Source: Thysanoteuthis rhombus (Eukaryota; Mollusca; Cephalopoda; Oegopsida; Thysanoteuthidae). Taken from it: DNA of 64,000 nucleotides. The translations under genes were made by a program, and so were the position numbers. Below the pieces are notes generated by a model, which was not told the DNA's origin, ran no database searches, and was given only the letters and a program-made list of their open reading frames with translations. Below, one piece after another: positions 23,935 through 38,547 of the stretch (position 1 is the stretch's first letter; each line of letters begins with the position of its first letter). Location of the stretch: NCBI GenBank assembly GCA_963457665.1, contig OY735219.1:41282477-41346476 (forward strand), in the 5' to 3' direction.

Positions 23935-26900
23935 ATATATATAATATATTGATTTTCAGATATTCAGTTTCCATGTTTACTTAGATTTAAAATGAATTAT
24001 CAGTTCTTTTTAGTTGATCGCATTTATGATGAGTCTGAAAAATGAGTATTTATACATGTTCACTCACATACAAACACACACACATACACACACACACATA
24101 CGTATGAGAAATTAATTTAACTAATTTATTGGCAATTTTTCAATTATAAAGAAATTCCTAATCTGTTATAAAGTATATTCTCTAAAAATTCCACCAAATT
24201 ACTGATAGGACATTTGTTCTTTGTAGAACTTTCACCAAATTCTATTTCATTTTCTAATAATGTTAATGATAAGCAATTAAATTGGCTTGAAATGACTTTC
24301 AAATTGTACCTTATTCTGTATTATTATAGTCTCTGTATTTCTATGATTTTTTTTACTTTTTCAGAATCCATCCTGAAAGAGACAATTTGTTTGAAATACT
24401 TACATCCAAAAGAATATTCTATGTACAAGTAAGTGATATCTTGTTTTATAGGGGAAAAAAGTAAATACATTAATAGCAGAATTTTTGCTGTAAAATTATT
24501 TTAAAGTACAAAAAAAAATTATTACATTTTCTCATAATTCTCAAAGGGTTCTCAAACTTTTTACTCCTATGTACTTCTTTGTCCTATCCTACAGGGTTGG
24601 CTTGCCCCTTCTGAAGAATATTATTACCAATTAATAGTCAATAGACATGAAGTAGTCGTTAGTAATTTAATTTGATTTAATGTTACATTTTCAATGATAC
24701 AGATGAGCTTAGCTCTTTCTGACTAGTAACTCAAGTCTAGGCACATTTTCAGACAGACATAGTTGGCTGAATATACAAGAAAGTTCATTGTTGTACAACA
24801 ACAACCAAAAAACAGGTGCCGACTCGCTATCAGTCATTAAATTGAACAGCCATAGTGTTAAAATTTGGAGTCGTTAAAAAAAAATCCATTAAAGAATAAA
24901 TATAGTCAGAATAAACTCTATTTATGACATTACTAGTGTTTTCCACTGCAGAACCCCTTAAATATGGCACTGCAACATCTAAATATTGGGGAATCAAGAT
25001 GTTATTTCCAATGGAAAAACATCAAAGATAGAGTAAAAAAGAGACATCTAGATCCTGGAGAATTGCTATGTCATTAATAAACCCGTCAAAATAAGGCCTA
25101 AAAAAAAAGGTCTAAATAGCTTCAAAAAAAAAAAAAAAACCTTTTTAGAAGGTGTCTAGTGGAGTACTGATGCCAATTTTCACGTCAGTAGACAAAACAG
25201 TATAGCCAATAGAGCTGGAACACAAAAAATCCTGTTCTCTGAAAAGTAGACTATATGCATTCCCACAATAAATTATTCCTAATTCTATGTTGCAGGTTTG
25301 AAGAGGAATTTAATATACATTTCATGTTTATTGCTATGGAAATGTTCACTGAAGTGAATGTGACTGGGTATTTTATTTGCTAATGCATGTTTAAATTCTT
25401 CTTATTTTTTTATCTTGAATGTTCTTTGTAAAGTCCCCTCTCATCAATACCAGTCATGCAATGCCTGGATCTTATAAAAAGTTTCCTGGCTCTAAGAGCT
25501 TGAATTGTTTACAATTCTGTTGAAATTAGTGCAAATATTTAAATTATGGAAGAATCTCCACTTGAGAAAAATTTTCAGTAGTTTTTTTGATAACTTCAAC
25601 TGGAGACAGCAACAAAGTCATTTTTGCTGTCCAATTCATAGAAGAACTTTTTCTTGTGATTCAATGCAGCATTATATAAAGAAATGTCAACTTAAACTAA
25701 AATGTCCAAAATCTACATTGCTGTGACCAAGTGAATGTCAGAAAATCATACGGAATTCCATATATCTCAATGTCCCTAGAGTTTTGCTGGTTTATCATTG
25801 GCTTAATGAAGAGGAAACTTTGCCAGCCCAAAATAAAAGATGCCTGGAGTTATGTGACCTATGCAGATGTCAGAATACCATAAAAGCATACATGTTCATT
25901 TGGTTAATTTGTCTGTTTTTTCACTTCAAATTAGCCTTATTTATTGTCTATCTGATAGTGCTATAACCTGTCCTATATTCACCCAATTGCTACAAATGCC
26001 ATAGGTGATGATCTTTCCTCATTTTTGCTTATTTTATACAAAATGCTATTTATGTGTATTTGCAGGCAGATTCTCCCACAGATATGCACAGCTGGATTGA
26101 TGCTATTAGAAAACTTCTTCGGACAGTTAAATCTGAAGAGAGAAAGGTGAGTTCAATCCAGGATAAGTTTCCCAGCTTTTCTATAGATTCATGATTGTTG
26201 TCACTTGGGGTTTTTCAGGGGTTTCTTTTAAACTTCTTAGTATTAGGACACCAATACTTTTAATATAAAGAAGGAATTTTATATATTTTGATTTTAATGA
26301 TCTAAAGAATTTTTCAGATTCTTCAGCATCTGAGGCTTTTGTTGTTTTTTGCTCCTGATAAAAGCTGAAAATGTTTACGAAAAAGTATAGCAGAATGGAT
26401 GCGATAGACTCAAAATTTGATGACGACTAATTAAATTTGAATATCTGCAAGAAAGACTCCTTAAAATAACTGTTATATTTTGATACAATTATGTCTGCAT
26501 TTTTATGCATCTGCTATATCGATGCTTGTTTTTAGGTTGGTGCAAAAATGATTGTAGTTTTTTACCAGAAACTTTGAAATAGTATATCTCGGCTTAGAAT
26601 AAAAATTATTAATAGAAATAAGAATCTACATATTTTTGCCTAGTAGGAACCAGTCCATTAATTCCAGAAGCATTGAATTCTTGGGTCCTAATTTTTCAAA
26701 AGTGTTTTGAGCTGCTGCTTGATTGTTGAAGACCTTCTCTTTAATAAGTGGTAGTCAGTTAGAGAGAGGTTTAGTTAATAAGCTGGGTGAGATAGTTTTA
26801 TAACCTAGTTTGTTGAATTTCTGCAGGGTCTATTGCGTGACATCCAAGCTTTTTTGCTTTTCATTCATTGTCATTCACACATATTTAGCTATTTTGCTTT

Positions 26901-28088
26901 TCCAATTTGGTAAAAATATCAAACAACTGTTGAATGGTCAACATTTAGTTTCCCTGCAACTTCCCAAGTTGTTTTGCGTAGGTCTGCATCAATAATGGCC
27001 CTCAATTGGATGTCATCAATTACAGGACGTCCACATCTTCAAGGCTCTCCTCTCTCATTTTGGAATTTTTGGAACTAATATTGAGCTGTCCGTTTGTTGA
27101 TGGTCCCTTGGCAAAAACTTGGTTGATATTGTGAGCAGTTTCTGCCACTAATAAACCAGAATAAGTGATGAAAAGAGAAAATGTTCAAATCAAATGAATA
27201 AAGTGAAATTCCCACTTTAAAATGGTATATTCCATGAACATTGTCGAATAATACTTTATTTTAGAAGCAGACATCAAAGTTCAAAATAACAAAACTACAA
27301 TTATTTTTTAACCAACTTATGGACTCTATAAGTACATATATTCAGAGTCTACTTGTAACTGAATGATTATAATTGAAGACCAAATTTCACTTTTAGATTT
27401 TCTCAGTTCATTATTAGAGAACATTTGTTTAGATGAGAGATTACTTTTCAATTTAGGTGTTTGAAATTGTTGCTTAAAAATTAACTTATCTCATTCTTAC
27501 ATATGTGTGTGTGCTCTAAAACATTTCAAAACTCGCCTCTTCTAATATAAAAGATGAAATAATAATCAAAGTATTTAATATGAATGAAGAATAATACAAT
27601 GAAGCAAGTGAGGATGAAATTTCAAGATTTGAAGTTGAAATCTTACTCTTGAAAATCAGCAAGTGTTTCTTGGTATAGTAAAATAACAATTAGGATATGT
27701 GTAATTGGAGAAAATGAGATAATTAACAAATTATTGTAGATATAAACTCTGGAAATATATCTGGTAATGTATTATCTAGGTATTAAGTTGATAAAAAATG
27801 TAAAAATAGTCATACAAACCCTAATTAGTTTTATGAATGTTAGTTCTTGGACTAAAAATGCTATATTGTATGTAATGAGTTCCTGGTGCCACAGTGCATT
27901 TTTCTTTTCTTTTTTTTTCTTTTTTCTTTTCTTTTTTTCTTTTCTTTTTTTCTTTTCTTTTTTTCTTTTCTTTTTTCTTTTTTCTTTTTCTTTTTTCTTT
28001 TTCTTTTTTCTTTTCTCTTCTCTCTTTTCTTTTCTTTTTTCTCTTCTTTTCTCTTCTCTCTTTTCTTTTTTCTTTTTTTCCTTTTTTC

Positions 28089-28122
<34 letters not shown>

Positions 28123-31100
28123 CTTTTCTTTTCTTTTTTTCTTTTTTCTTTTCTTTTCTTTTTTTCTTTTTTTCTTTTCTTTTTTTTCTTTTCTTTTTTT
28201 TCTTTTCTTTTTTTTCTTTTCTTTTTTTCCTTTTCTTTTTTTTCTTTTCTTTTTTTCTTTTCTTTTTTTTCTTTTCTTTTTTTTCTTTTCTTTTTTTTTC
28301 TTTTCTTTTCTTTCTTTTCTTTTTTTTCTTTTCTTTTTTTTCTTTTCTTTTTTTTTCTTTTCTTTTTTTTCTTTTCTTTCTTTTCTTTTCTTTTTTTTCT
28401 TTTCTTTTTTTTCTTTTCTTTTTTTTCTTTTCTTTTTTTTCTTTTCTTTTTTTTCTTTTCTTTTTTTTCTTTTCTTTTTTTTCTTTTCTTTTTTTTCTTT
28501 TCTTTTTTTCTTTTTTCTTTTTTTAATTTCTTTTCCTTCTTTTTACTTTTCCTTCTTTTCTTCTTATTGTCTTTCAATGGACATATCTATTGCAGTGATA
28601 GCTGTCACTGACAGACTATCTAATAAATTGACTTAGCGAACAACTTAGACCGTCTCCATGAAGCTTGCCATTCCACTCCTTCTATGAAAGAAATACTTGT
28701 ATCAGATGTTGCTCAAGATTCATTTTAAAAAATTATGTATTTTAATTGGCTGAGGGACAGTTTGATAGGTTGTATTGGCTGGATTGACTGTCGGCTGCTT
28801 TGGTGGAAAGAAAAAACACTAGAGAAAATTTTAATTGTATCATAAATAATAATAAAATCCTTCTCGGCTTTAATGTAGTTTTTTTTTTTTTTTTGATACA
28901 CTTAAAACTTATTTCCATTGTGTTTCAGTTAGTTTTATGTTTAAATAGCACATCCATGGTCCTACTTACAGGCTTTTTTCATTCTCAGAGGTTCTTCAAT
29001 CCTAGTCTTTTGTGCCAAGTGCTTAATGGAGCAGCATTGAGTGCCATTATTAAAGTCTTTGGTATTACTTGGTAGTGGATTGAACCACAACTTGCCGAAT
29101 CAGAGCAAGCATTCAACCTCTAGACCATAGTGAATTGTGGTAAATTAATGAATCAATATTTCCAAGTATTCTTTCATCATCAAACTACTACATATCATCA
29201 AAACTAAAATTCATATAGTTTTCCTTTAAATATCATTATTGTTTTTCCATTTTTAATCACTGCTACTTTTCTAATTCTTTAATTGATCACCCAATGTAGT
29301 GACTAACCAGAATTTTATTTTCTTCTCCAAATCATAGATTTATGATTCAAACTATACTAGTAGTATTTTCATCAAGATAACTCAATTTTACCACCACCAC
29401 TGCTTAATTTAGGAGGTAGAAAGGTAGCACATGAGGGTGGTGGTGATGATTCATAATTTCCCTTGGAATGTTAGTTTCTACTTATTTTTTCAATTCTAAG
29501 ACTCTACCCTAGAGTTAGCTCCAAGTTAGTCTTTTGAAAAATCTGCCAGAAACTCATTGATTCTAACCACATTCAGTTTTTTTTTTTTTTTTATAGTTTA
29601 TTTGCTTCTGCATTCCTTCTTTTTTCTATTATTGTGCTTACTGCTTGATGTTACAATGATTGTTCTCTTCATTTTCGTTTCTTTTTCTCCCCCTTTCTCC
29701 TCCCTTTTCATCCATATAGAAATCCTGGGAGCGCATGGCAAGTATACCCATTTCCACATGTAATAGTGTCATTCTTGATTTTTCCCTACTGTCACCTGCA
29801 AAGAAATATCATCACCTCACGATTTGTGTTTTCACACCACGACTTCCTCAGAATAATTTGGTGTACTTCTTAAAATTTTGTCCAGTTTGTAATATACATG
29901 TATCGTGTATATTTTTTTTAAAATCTTCAATTTGGAGGTTTTGGATGTTAGTATTCATTACTTTGATGAATAAATAAAAAAAATTAGTGTACCAAAGTTG
30001 GTTTTATTGGGGGTGAGGCAATATGTCTCCGTACTACAACAGGAGAGTAACCGGGTCAAAATCTGTAATGGATAAAGCTGACAACTGGAAGGGAGATAAT
30101 TGGAATCCATTGTTTTCATGATTTTAGGTGTTTTAGGTTGTCTAGATGTCGGAAATTGCATCCAGATGAATCTTGATAAAATATTGTTTGTTTTTTTTTT
30201 TTTTTTTTTTTTCAATTTTTTAGACTCTATTTTAGATGTGAATCTGACAAAAATTTGGTATTAAATCTGAAAATAAATTTGGCATTTTGTTTTAGTGATC
30301 TTTTGGCTTTGGTGGGAAAAAGTAAAAATATTGCTGCAAAAATAATTGCGTCCATTACAGTAAGTTTTACAAGTTAAATACATTATATTGCTTTATTAAA
30401 CTACTCTATCAAACGTTAACTTTATAGCAAAAATTATGCAAAAATTTACTGACACCACTTAAGACATATAGCACAAATGATGCAGCTACACCTTCATCTA
30501 CCACTGTCTCAGTATGTGGCCTCATCCCCAATATTCAAAATCTATGTATTTTATTACCTATTATTCTGGCATATATTACATTTTCTCTGTTTTAACCAAA
30601 TTGAATTTAGTAAATACTTCAAGAATATCAAAATCTAATCTTGATCTATTTACAGTTAACTAAAAAATGAAACAATCCAGAGAATAAAGAAGTCTAAAAC
30701 ATTTAAACACAAACTTTTAGTTCAGATGTAGTTGTTCAACAACCCTTTGACTTTAAATAAATTCATCTATTCAGTATTATCATGTGAAATCATTGTCATG
30801 TGTACACATTTCATGATACATGTCCTAAGCATTTATTTCTGGTTTCATGCACTAGAAGTAAAAGTTACCATAAATTGTTACCATCCCAAGTGTTTTCTTC
30901 AATTTTGTTTTTGAAATTAAAAAAATTCAGTGAAATATCTTTACTCACACGTGCACAAGTTTTTGCTTTTTCTTTTCACACAGTTGACGTTTTTTTAAAC
31001 ATTTCATCCATGTATTTTTAGTGAATTTTGCTATATTCTTTTCAAAAATGCACCTTCTGCCCTAATCTAAAGATTCCTCCTTTACAATTTTGATCCTGTT

Positions 31101-34100
31101 AGATGTGTCACTTTTCACTGATTTATTAATATCATCAAATGATTGATATTATAGATATGTGTGTTGTGATGATTGTTGCCAGTGCATGAATTGTTGATCA
31201 CACAAGTCCAGAAATATAACTTTTAAACTTGCCTTCCATTACAGGTGTAAATTATTCTGACATCTTGAAGAGTTTTCTTTAAAATTAACTTATTTTTGAT
31301 ATCAGGTTATGTGTGTTATTATCATAAGTATTGTACACCTGGGATGGTTTAATTCAAAACCTTACTTTTTAGAAGGTATCTATGTTAGTAATATATTCTT
31401 TTACATAATGTATCTTTGAAATATTAGCTCAGATATCAGATTGCCTATTTCTCATATTGAGAAATATCATTTTGGAAAGAAACAGCACTACAACTAATAT
31501 ATGACCTTTAAATAGATATTATGATATTATAACAAATTTGTCATTGATGATTTCTAATGTTTCTTGGATTCTGTAATTGTATTACTTTTTAAAGTGTTAG
31601 CTCTTGTGTGGCCCCAAGTTTTCTAATTTAGGGTACTTGTCTGATAATATCATGGATGCTGACTCCTTAACTTTCTGTGTTTTCCTATCGTTTTGATTTG
31701 ATTCCACCAGAAGAGATGCATGTTTTTTCATACCATGCATAATTACGACACCACTTCTGACTTCAGTGTTTTCCTGACTTATCTTTTGAAAAGGGTAGTT
31801 TAATCTTCTTATTCACTGCCATAATTTTGGTCATATTTTCCTTGGATTTCCAGAAGCCTGATTCAATTGAAAAAGATAGATAGTCCAGTGTTGCTCTTGA
31901 AAATATCCTGCTGTCATATAGTTTACCAATTTTGTGAATCCTTTGGATTATACTGCTAATGTTAGGCCACATTATCTTGTTGCTTTCACTTATTTATCAA
32001 TAAATGCTCTCTGCTCAGATAGTGTAATGGTTAACACATCTAACTCATGTGCAAAAGATCCAAGGATGAGTGAAGAATGTGGAAAACTCATTAGGGCAAA
32101 TTTCCCTGTGTACTCGGCAGCTAATTGAGTACACTCTAAGCTGTGATAGGTATCCCTTCAGTGGACTTGCATCCTGCCACATGAATGGTCATATAAACGT
32201 ATAGATATAAAGTCCTGATCTTGACCAGACTAGAAACTTGCAAGACTCAACTGATGCACACAACAGAAACTGGGACTTGGTCATCAACTGTTCATACTCC
32301 AAAGGAAGTGTTTCTTAAGAGACAGATGCTTTGCCTGATAGCAAATTTTGATGTTATAGTTACTTTTATATAAGTATTCCTTTGATACGTGTACCTAGTG
32401 GTTGAGTCAGTGTCTGAGTCAACATTATTGCACAAGTAATGTTTTTCATTACTTAAAACACTGGTCAATAATGTTGAATAGGTAAATAAGTGATAATCAG
32501 TTTGGCTATCATCAGATAAATACTGATTTGCAGTATACTGATATCTTAAACCTATTTCCTTTGTAAGCTCACATCAAAGAGAGCAAGTTCATTATCATCC
32601 TTTTTCAAAGTGAATTCTGTGGAATCCTCATATAAGTTTATGATCTAGTAATACTGAGATAAGCAACATTCTTCATCTAACAGACCATACAAGACATTTT
32701 TCATCATTAATTAGGTCAGATATTCACTTGAAAAATGTAGATCATATTACAAAGACCACACTCAAGTTCTATTTAAACAAACCTGAATTACAATTATATT
32801 ATTGATTTGTGAAACCAAAACAATAGTAATTTTAAAATATAAATTTTAAAATTGACTTTCTGAGGAAAATTATGTAAAATTTTAAATAGATGCCTCAAAA
32901 AAAGTAGCCGTGGGTCTATGGTTGCCCATATATGTAGTAATGTATGAATTGGTTTCCCATCTACCCAAGGATGAAAGTGTTATTTGCTTATAAAAGCTAA
33001 ATAACCAGCTTTGATGTTGTAAATCTACATAATCCAAGTTTTCTATAGCTTTTTATCATTTGACTTCAAGAATTTATCCTGCCTTTTATTAATAGAAACA
33101 ATTCTTATTTTGCCCACATTAACAATTTACCTCCCTATTGTTTAATATTTATTCAATGCAAATAAAACCTTGTGCTGTGCTTTAAATATTCATTCCTGTA
33201 AAAGAAGTTTGTTGCAATTAAATATAGCGAATTAGTTTTATATTTGAGTTCAAATTCATGTATACATGTTTTGTTTTTTCAAGTGAATGACCTAAATTCA
33301 AGTTCAATGATAAATAAATGTTAATCACTTCATACTTATTAAATAAAATATAAATCTTTTATTGACTACTAGTAGGATCTGTGGGAATTCCACAGGTGTT
33401 GACAAGATTATCCATTATCTTATGTCTCTGTTCATCCCTCACCTTATGCCTATATATTCTTATTCTCTCCCTTATCCCTTCTAATCTGCTGGTTCAAAAT
33501 TTTACAAATCTGAATGTCATACAAACATGTAAGTTTCATATACAAAATTTTCCTGACCCCAAAGTAAACTACCTAATTCTTTTCTGTCTTCTCCTTCCTA
33601 ATCTCTTATTAGACCAACTATTCTCCCCTTCACTCTTTGTACCACCTTGGTAAATTACACAACTTTCTTTACTACTCTCTCAATAAACTACCTAACCCCC
33701 CCTTTCTTCCTCTCTCTCTCTTACTACCCATTCAGTAAACTACCCAACCCTTTTTTTTTCTAATAAGATAGGGAATATTTTCATTTATATAATTCATAGT
33801 TGAAAAAAAAACTAAATAATTTCATAAAAAATTCCTTTGATCTGCTAAATTGAGTTTCAACTCAGATTATTTACAAACTTGTTAGTCTGTAATGTAACAA
33901 AGAGACAAACGCCTCCTTTGTCTGTTCTGTTCATATATCTAAGTTCCAAATTCTCTTTCTGATGATTAGCTAGTCTTTTTTACCAATTGACCAATCGGAG
34001 CATAACAGATGTTGATTGTGACAAGAATTATAGTATATGTAATGGGAATAAAACAGTTTTATATTCAAACAACAGCGGACCAAATATATTTGCTGGATGT

Positions 34101-35667
34101 AACTACTGTCTTCTGGTTTATATCCTATCCTAAGATACCAATGGACACTTATTCTGTGGCTGAACGATTCCTTTCAATAAATTAATTGGAACTGTTTCCA
34201 ATTTCAGAGGAAACGGAAAATGCTATTAATTGAATAGATACTGACTCAGTTATTGTGAAGTACAGTCTTTGATACGGATTTGACCTTGTAGAATTGCTTA
34301 TTCTGTTTTGGCTTCTATTATTTCAAAGATTAGTTTGACAGTAACTATTCACTAGCCATGATAATAATGGATGCTTTGGCCAACCAGATACCCTTACTGT
34401 TTTTCATGATGGTGTCTCTTCACGATAAGGATTTGTTATATTATTATTCATTGATTGTGCATAATCTTAGTGCTTGATTACCAGTGGGGTTGGAAAATCT
34501 GTCACAATTAACTAAATAGGGAAGGGGTTAGAATAAGCTGATTGGGTAGGAAACAATGATCACCGACACACTTTAGTAGGATCTGAAGAAAACAAAATTG
34601 TCTAAGAAAGATTTATAGTAAAAATAGGGTAGGCACATGGGAAGTAAAAATGAACAGTACTGACAGGGACAAGATTATTCTCTTATTTTCGAAGAAAAAT
34701 TGAAATGAAAAATCTTTTGGTGGTACAAAATTTTTAAATTGCTGAAATTAGTGAATGCAATTAAAGTTGGTTATCAAAATTCTCCTCCTTGCATTGTTTG
34801 ATAGTTGACTTTTGATGGGAAAATTTTGAAAAATCTGTAATTGTCCCCTCTCCCAACTGTTTTGGAGAAGAAAGAAGAGATGGACTCACAAAAATTAATT
34901 TGCAAGGTGGGGCAGTTTTTTTTTCCAAAATTAATTGAAAGTGCCTCTAGGCACCGAAGAGTAAAGAAGCAATGCATTTAATTCTTACCAATGAATATCT
35001 TTGTTTATATGCCTGAACATGATTATGCCTCTTCCCTTTAAATGTCTTTTTGAACATCAGTTTTGCTGAGCTTCACTCATAGTTGTGTTCAGATCAGTGT
35101 TCAAGATTTGAAATACTGATTTTCAAATGTTGCCCCTGCTTGAAAGAGAGTCGTAACACAATCCTTCTCCCTATTATTTTACTATGCACTGTACTAAGCT
35201 AAGCTTAGTAAATATATCCTCTTCCTCACTAATATCAAATATTCAATATACTGTGTGAAATGAGTATTGAAAGAAAAAATTGTTCAACCATTGAATACTT
35301 GAAATTGCAATTAAATTATTTTCTGTGTGACTAATCTTCATATCATTTTCTGTGTGACTTATTTTTCATATCAAACCAAACGAAAAGTACTGTTTCTGAT
35401 TCTTTCTCATTACATTACAAGAATTTCTGTTGAACTTTGTATGTATTCAACTTCTGTACTTGGATTTCATGTGTTTGATCTGTTATTTATATTTACAATT
35501 TTGTTATTTCAGTCTATGCAAGATGGTGGCAACAAGAGCTTAAACTATGAAGTTGAACTTGTCTATCCCAAAGGCCAATGGGTATGAACTGTCTGTCCTC
35601 CATTCCAGCATGGTGTAGCTGTTGCATGAGCCTGTTGCTGCCATCATAACTGAACATTTGTTGATTG

Positions 35668-35713
<46 letters not shown>

Positions 35714-38485
35714 GCTATTCTCTCTCCTTTTTATCACTATCATGGGGTCATTAGTTCTACTGACCACGAACTGTCCAGTTATATTTTAGCACTCTCTGCA
35801 TGAACCGAAGTCACTGCCAAACTATCATCAATCCCTTTTAGTGTGTGCTTCCCAATTTCTTTCAACCTATATTTTACTCTTACAGAAGCTATCTGCTGAC
35901 TATGGACATTTTTGCTTGCCTATCCCAGCATGTTACATGATTTCTTCCCTTCACATGACTTTCCATTTGATTTTTCTTTTAAACTTGAGAACACTCTTAC
36001 TGAAGTGAAATTCATGTTCTAACGATACAGCTCCTTTTGAAAGATAGTTCTCATGTACAAAGTGTTATCTCCTAACAGAATACTTCTCGATTGTGACATT
36101 TATAAAATGCATGCTCATTTGAGAGAAATTGAAATGTTTTGAAATGGTATCTGAAGCTGATACATTTTTCCTTCTAATAATTCACATAAAGGTATAGAAA
36201 TTGTACTAAGTCAAATATTAAAATGCTAAAAGAATTACTAAAATGCTTAGTCAAGTGAAATCCTTGTCCCAAGTAAAAATTTTACCCTACTCTTGCCAGC
36301 GTCAATACTACTTGTACTACTACTACCATCACCACCAATTTCGTCATCATCATTACTACTTTTACAACTGGTGCTCGTTTTGTTTTACTCCTCATCAGCA
36401 TGCCGCCCATTAATGTTGTTTTGTGACTTCTCAGATTGCACACGAAAACTTAGAGACACCAAGGGAGATAATTCATATTAGTCAAGCATGATCGTATTAA
36501 CGATGGTGAATAATTTACAAAACTCTTCCATATTTTGTTGTTTTTTTTTTAATACCAAATCATTATTTCAAAATTTAAGAAAGTAATCACTGTTTCAAGT
36601 AGTAATGTAAAATTATCCATATTGAGCAAATTCATTCTGAACAAACGTATTGCAATGAAAATATGCTATTTGAAAATAATTTCCCGCAGGTCTTAACATT
36701 TTTTTAATTTAGTAAAGCTATTCATTTTGTTTTATGATAAAAATCTTACAAATATAGATAATTTAGAATTAAATATACATCTATGAAATAACTTGTATAA
36801 ACTACTTATGATCTATTACCTATATTAAAATTAGTTATGAGTTGATTTTAGTCTTAGATATGAAATGGTGACTTGGATTTATGAATTGGGAACTCAGTCA
36901 ATTATTTATATCAAAACAATTAAGAGAATAGAATATACTAAGTAGGAACTCTTTAGGTGATGCCTTTACTTGAGCATTAATTTTATAAAAATGTTGATTT
37001 TCTACAACCAGGCTCTCCTACTTGAAATGCAACTGATAATTATATAATATATTCAGTTGTTGCCAAAAGCTTCATAAGTTATTCTTGCTTGATCTGCTAC
37101 ATATTACTTGGCATCATCAGTTTCTTTCTGGTGTCACATTTATATCAAGACATCCAGAATCACTCAGTACTTGAGATCAGTTCTCTACCAGGCATCTATG
37201 ATATAAGTATTACCTTTTAAACCTTTGAAGTATAACATTGCATTGTTCAAGTATTGATAGTATTTGTTTTCAAGAGAGAGAAAGTGTTTCTTTTTTTTAT
37301 GTCTAAAGTATATTTTTTATAGAAAAATTTATTTTTTTTTACTATTTCATTTTCAAATACAGGTTAACCCTTGATTTACTTGATGAAAATATATAACACT
37401 TAATCTACCAATAAATACTCTGAAATTATCAAGATTTTGTAATTTGTTAATTGTGAAGGTCTTGCATTTAATTTGATGTTAGGTTATTTTGAATTGAGAT
37501 TACATTATCAAAATTTCAATTTTATAGTTTTAGTTGCAGTGTATTTGAAGTTATGTATAGGATGTAACAAACATTTTGAAATTTATCAACTCTAAAAGCT
37601 CTGTTATTGAAAAAATTATTATGGATTCCTTCCATTATGTATGTAGATCAAGGAAAAACTAAAATTGTCACATATTTTATTGGGATGCTTCATTTGTTTC
37701 TAATGTTCCTAATTACTATTGATATAATCAACATTTCCCTCTGAAATATAACAACTCAGTTACTTTATTATAAATTACATGATAACTATATTTACAAATG
37801 AAAGTTTATATTTGGAAGATATAATGCATTGTGGAAAGACTCTTTTTATGCTTGATAAGTACTGCTTTAAAATACACGTACAAGAATGGGTGCTCATACA
37901 AAAGCGGGGTCCAATGATGAAGATGACTGAATGATTTTTTTTTTTAAATTTTTGAGACCGGGAATATACCAAAATAATCCCTTATGAAAGGGTATACTTT
38001 CATTTCCTTCTGCCTATGTTTACCTTTTACCCCTTTCAGCCATTTAGAGCTTTCAAAATTTATTTGAGCAAATGTGTTTACGTAAGGAACATGTAAATAG
38101 AAATTTAACATTTGTTTTAAAATTAGAATTTAGAAAAATCTTCCATGCATGAAAATGTAGATTATGCAAGGTCTAAACAGCTGAAGGGAAGAAAAAGTAA
38201 ATATGTTGGCTAATGTTTTTATGCACGTAAGATTTTTTTAAAATACATAAAATTTCTATTATGTTTTCCATGCCTTAAAGCATAATTTTCTGTGGATCTT
38301 GAAAGCTTTAAACAACTGGAGAGAAGAAAAAGTAAATAAGGGCAGAGAGAAATAAAAAGTATAACCTTTTCATAAAGGATTATTTGGGAAAAAAATTTTC
38401 AAGTCATCCAAGGGAAATTACTTTTTTGTCTTCATGGTACCCCACTCTTCTATGAGTACGCTAAAATAAATATATATGGTGTGTG

Positions 38486-38547
<62 letters not shown>

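Larger units (their letters stand above)
26147..35512 (+). other. Long TAPP intron after exon i
   Basis: 9.4 kb. Contents: internally deleted mariner (26535-27317), 626-base pyrimidine tract (27899-28524), a tRNA-derived SINE (29065-29137), family B copy 2 (29335-29485), a possible SINE (32015-32345) and a CT-rich degenerate tandem region (33560-33765). About 30000-32000 and 32350-33550 show nothing I can name. Confidence 0.6.

Noticed and set aside
27767-28636. Open frames of 210-289 codons rich in F, L and S (+) or K, R and E (-)
   Set aside because: They are translations of the pyrimidine tract in several frames at once; all frames stay open because T/C (or A/G) codons contain no stop.
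29065-29137. A possible functional tRNA gene (A- and B-boxes on the minus strand)
   Set aside because: No acceptor-stem pairing and a degenerate anticodon arm; it fits a SINE head better. The same applies to 32015 and 45665-45735.
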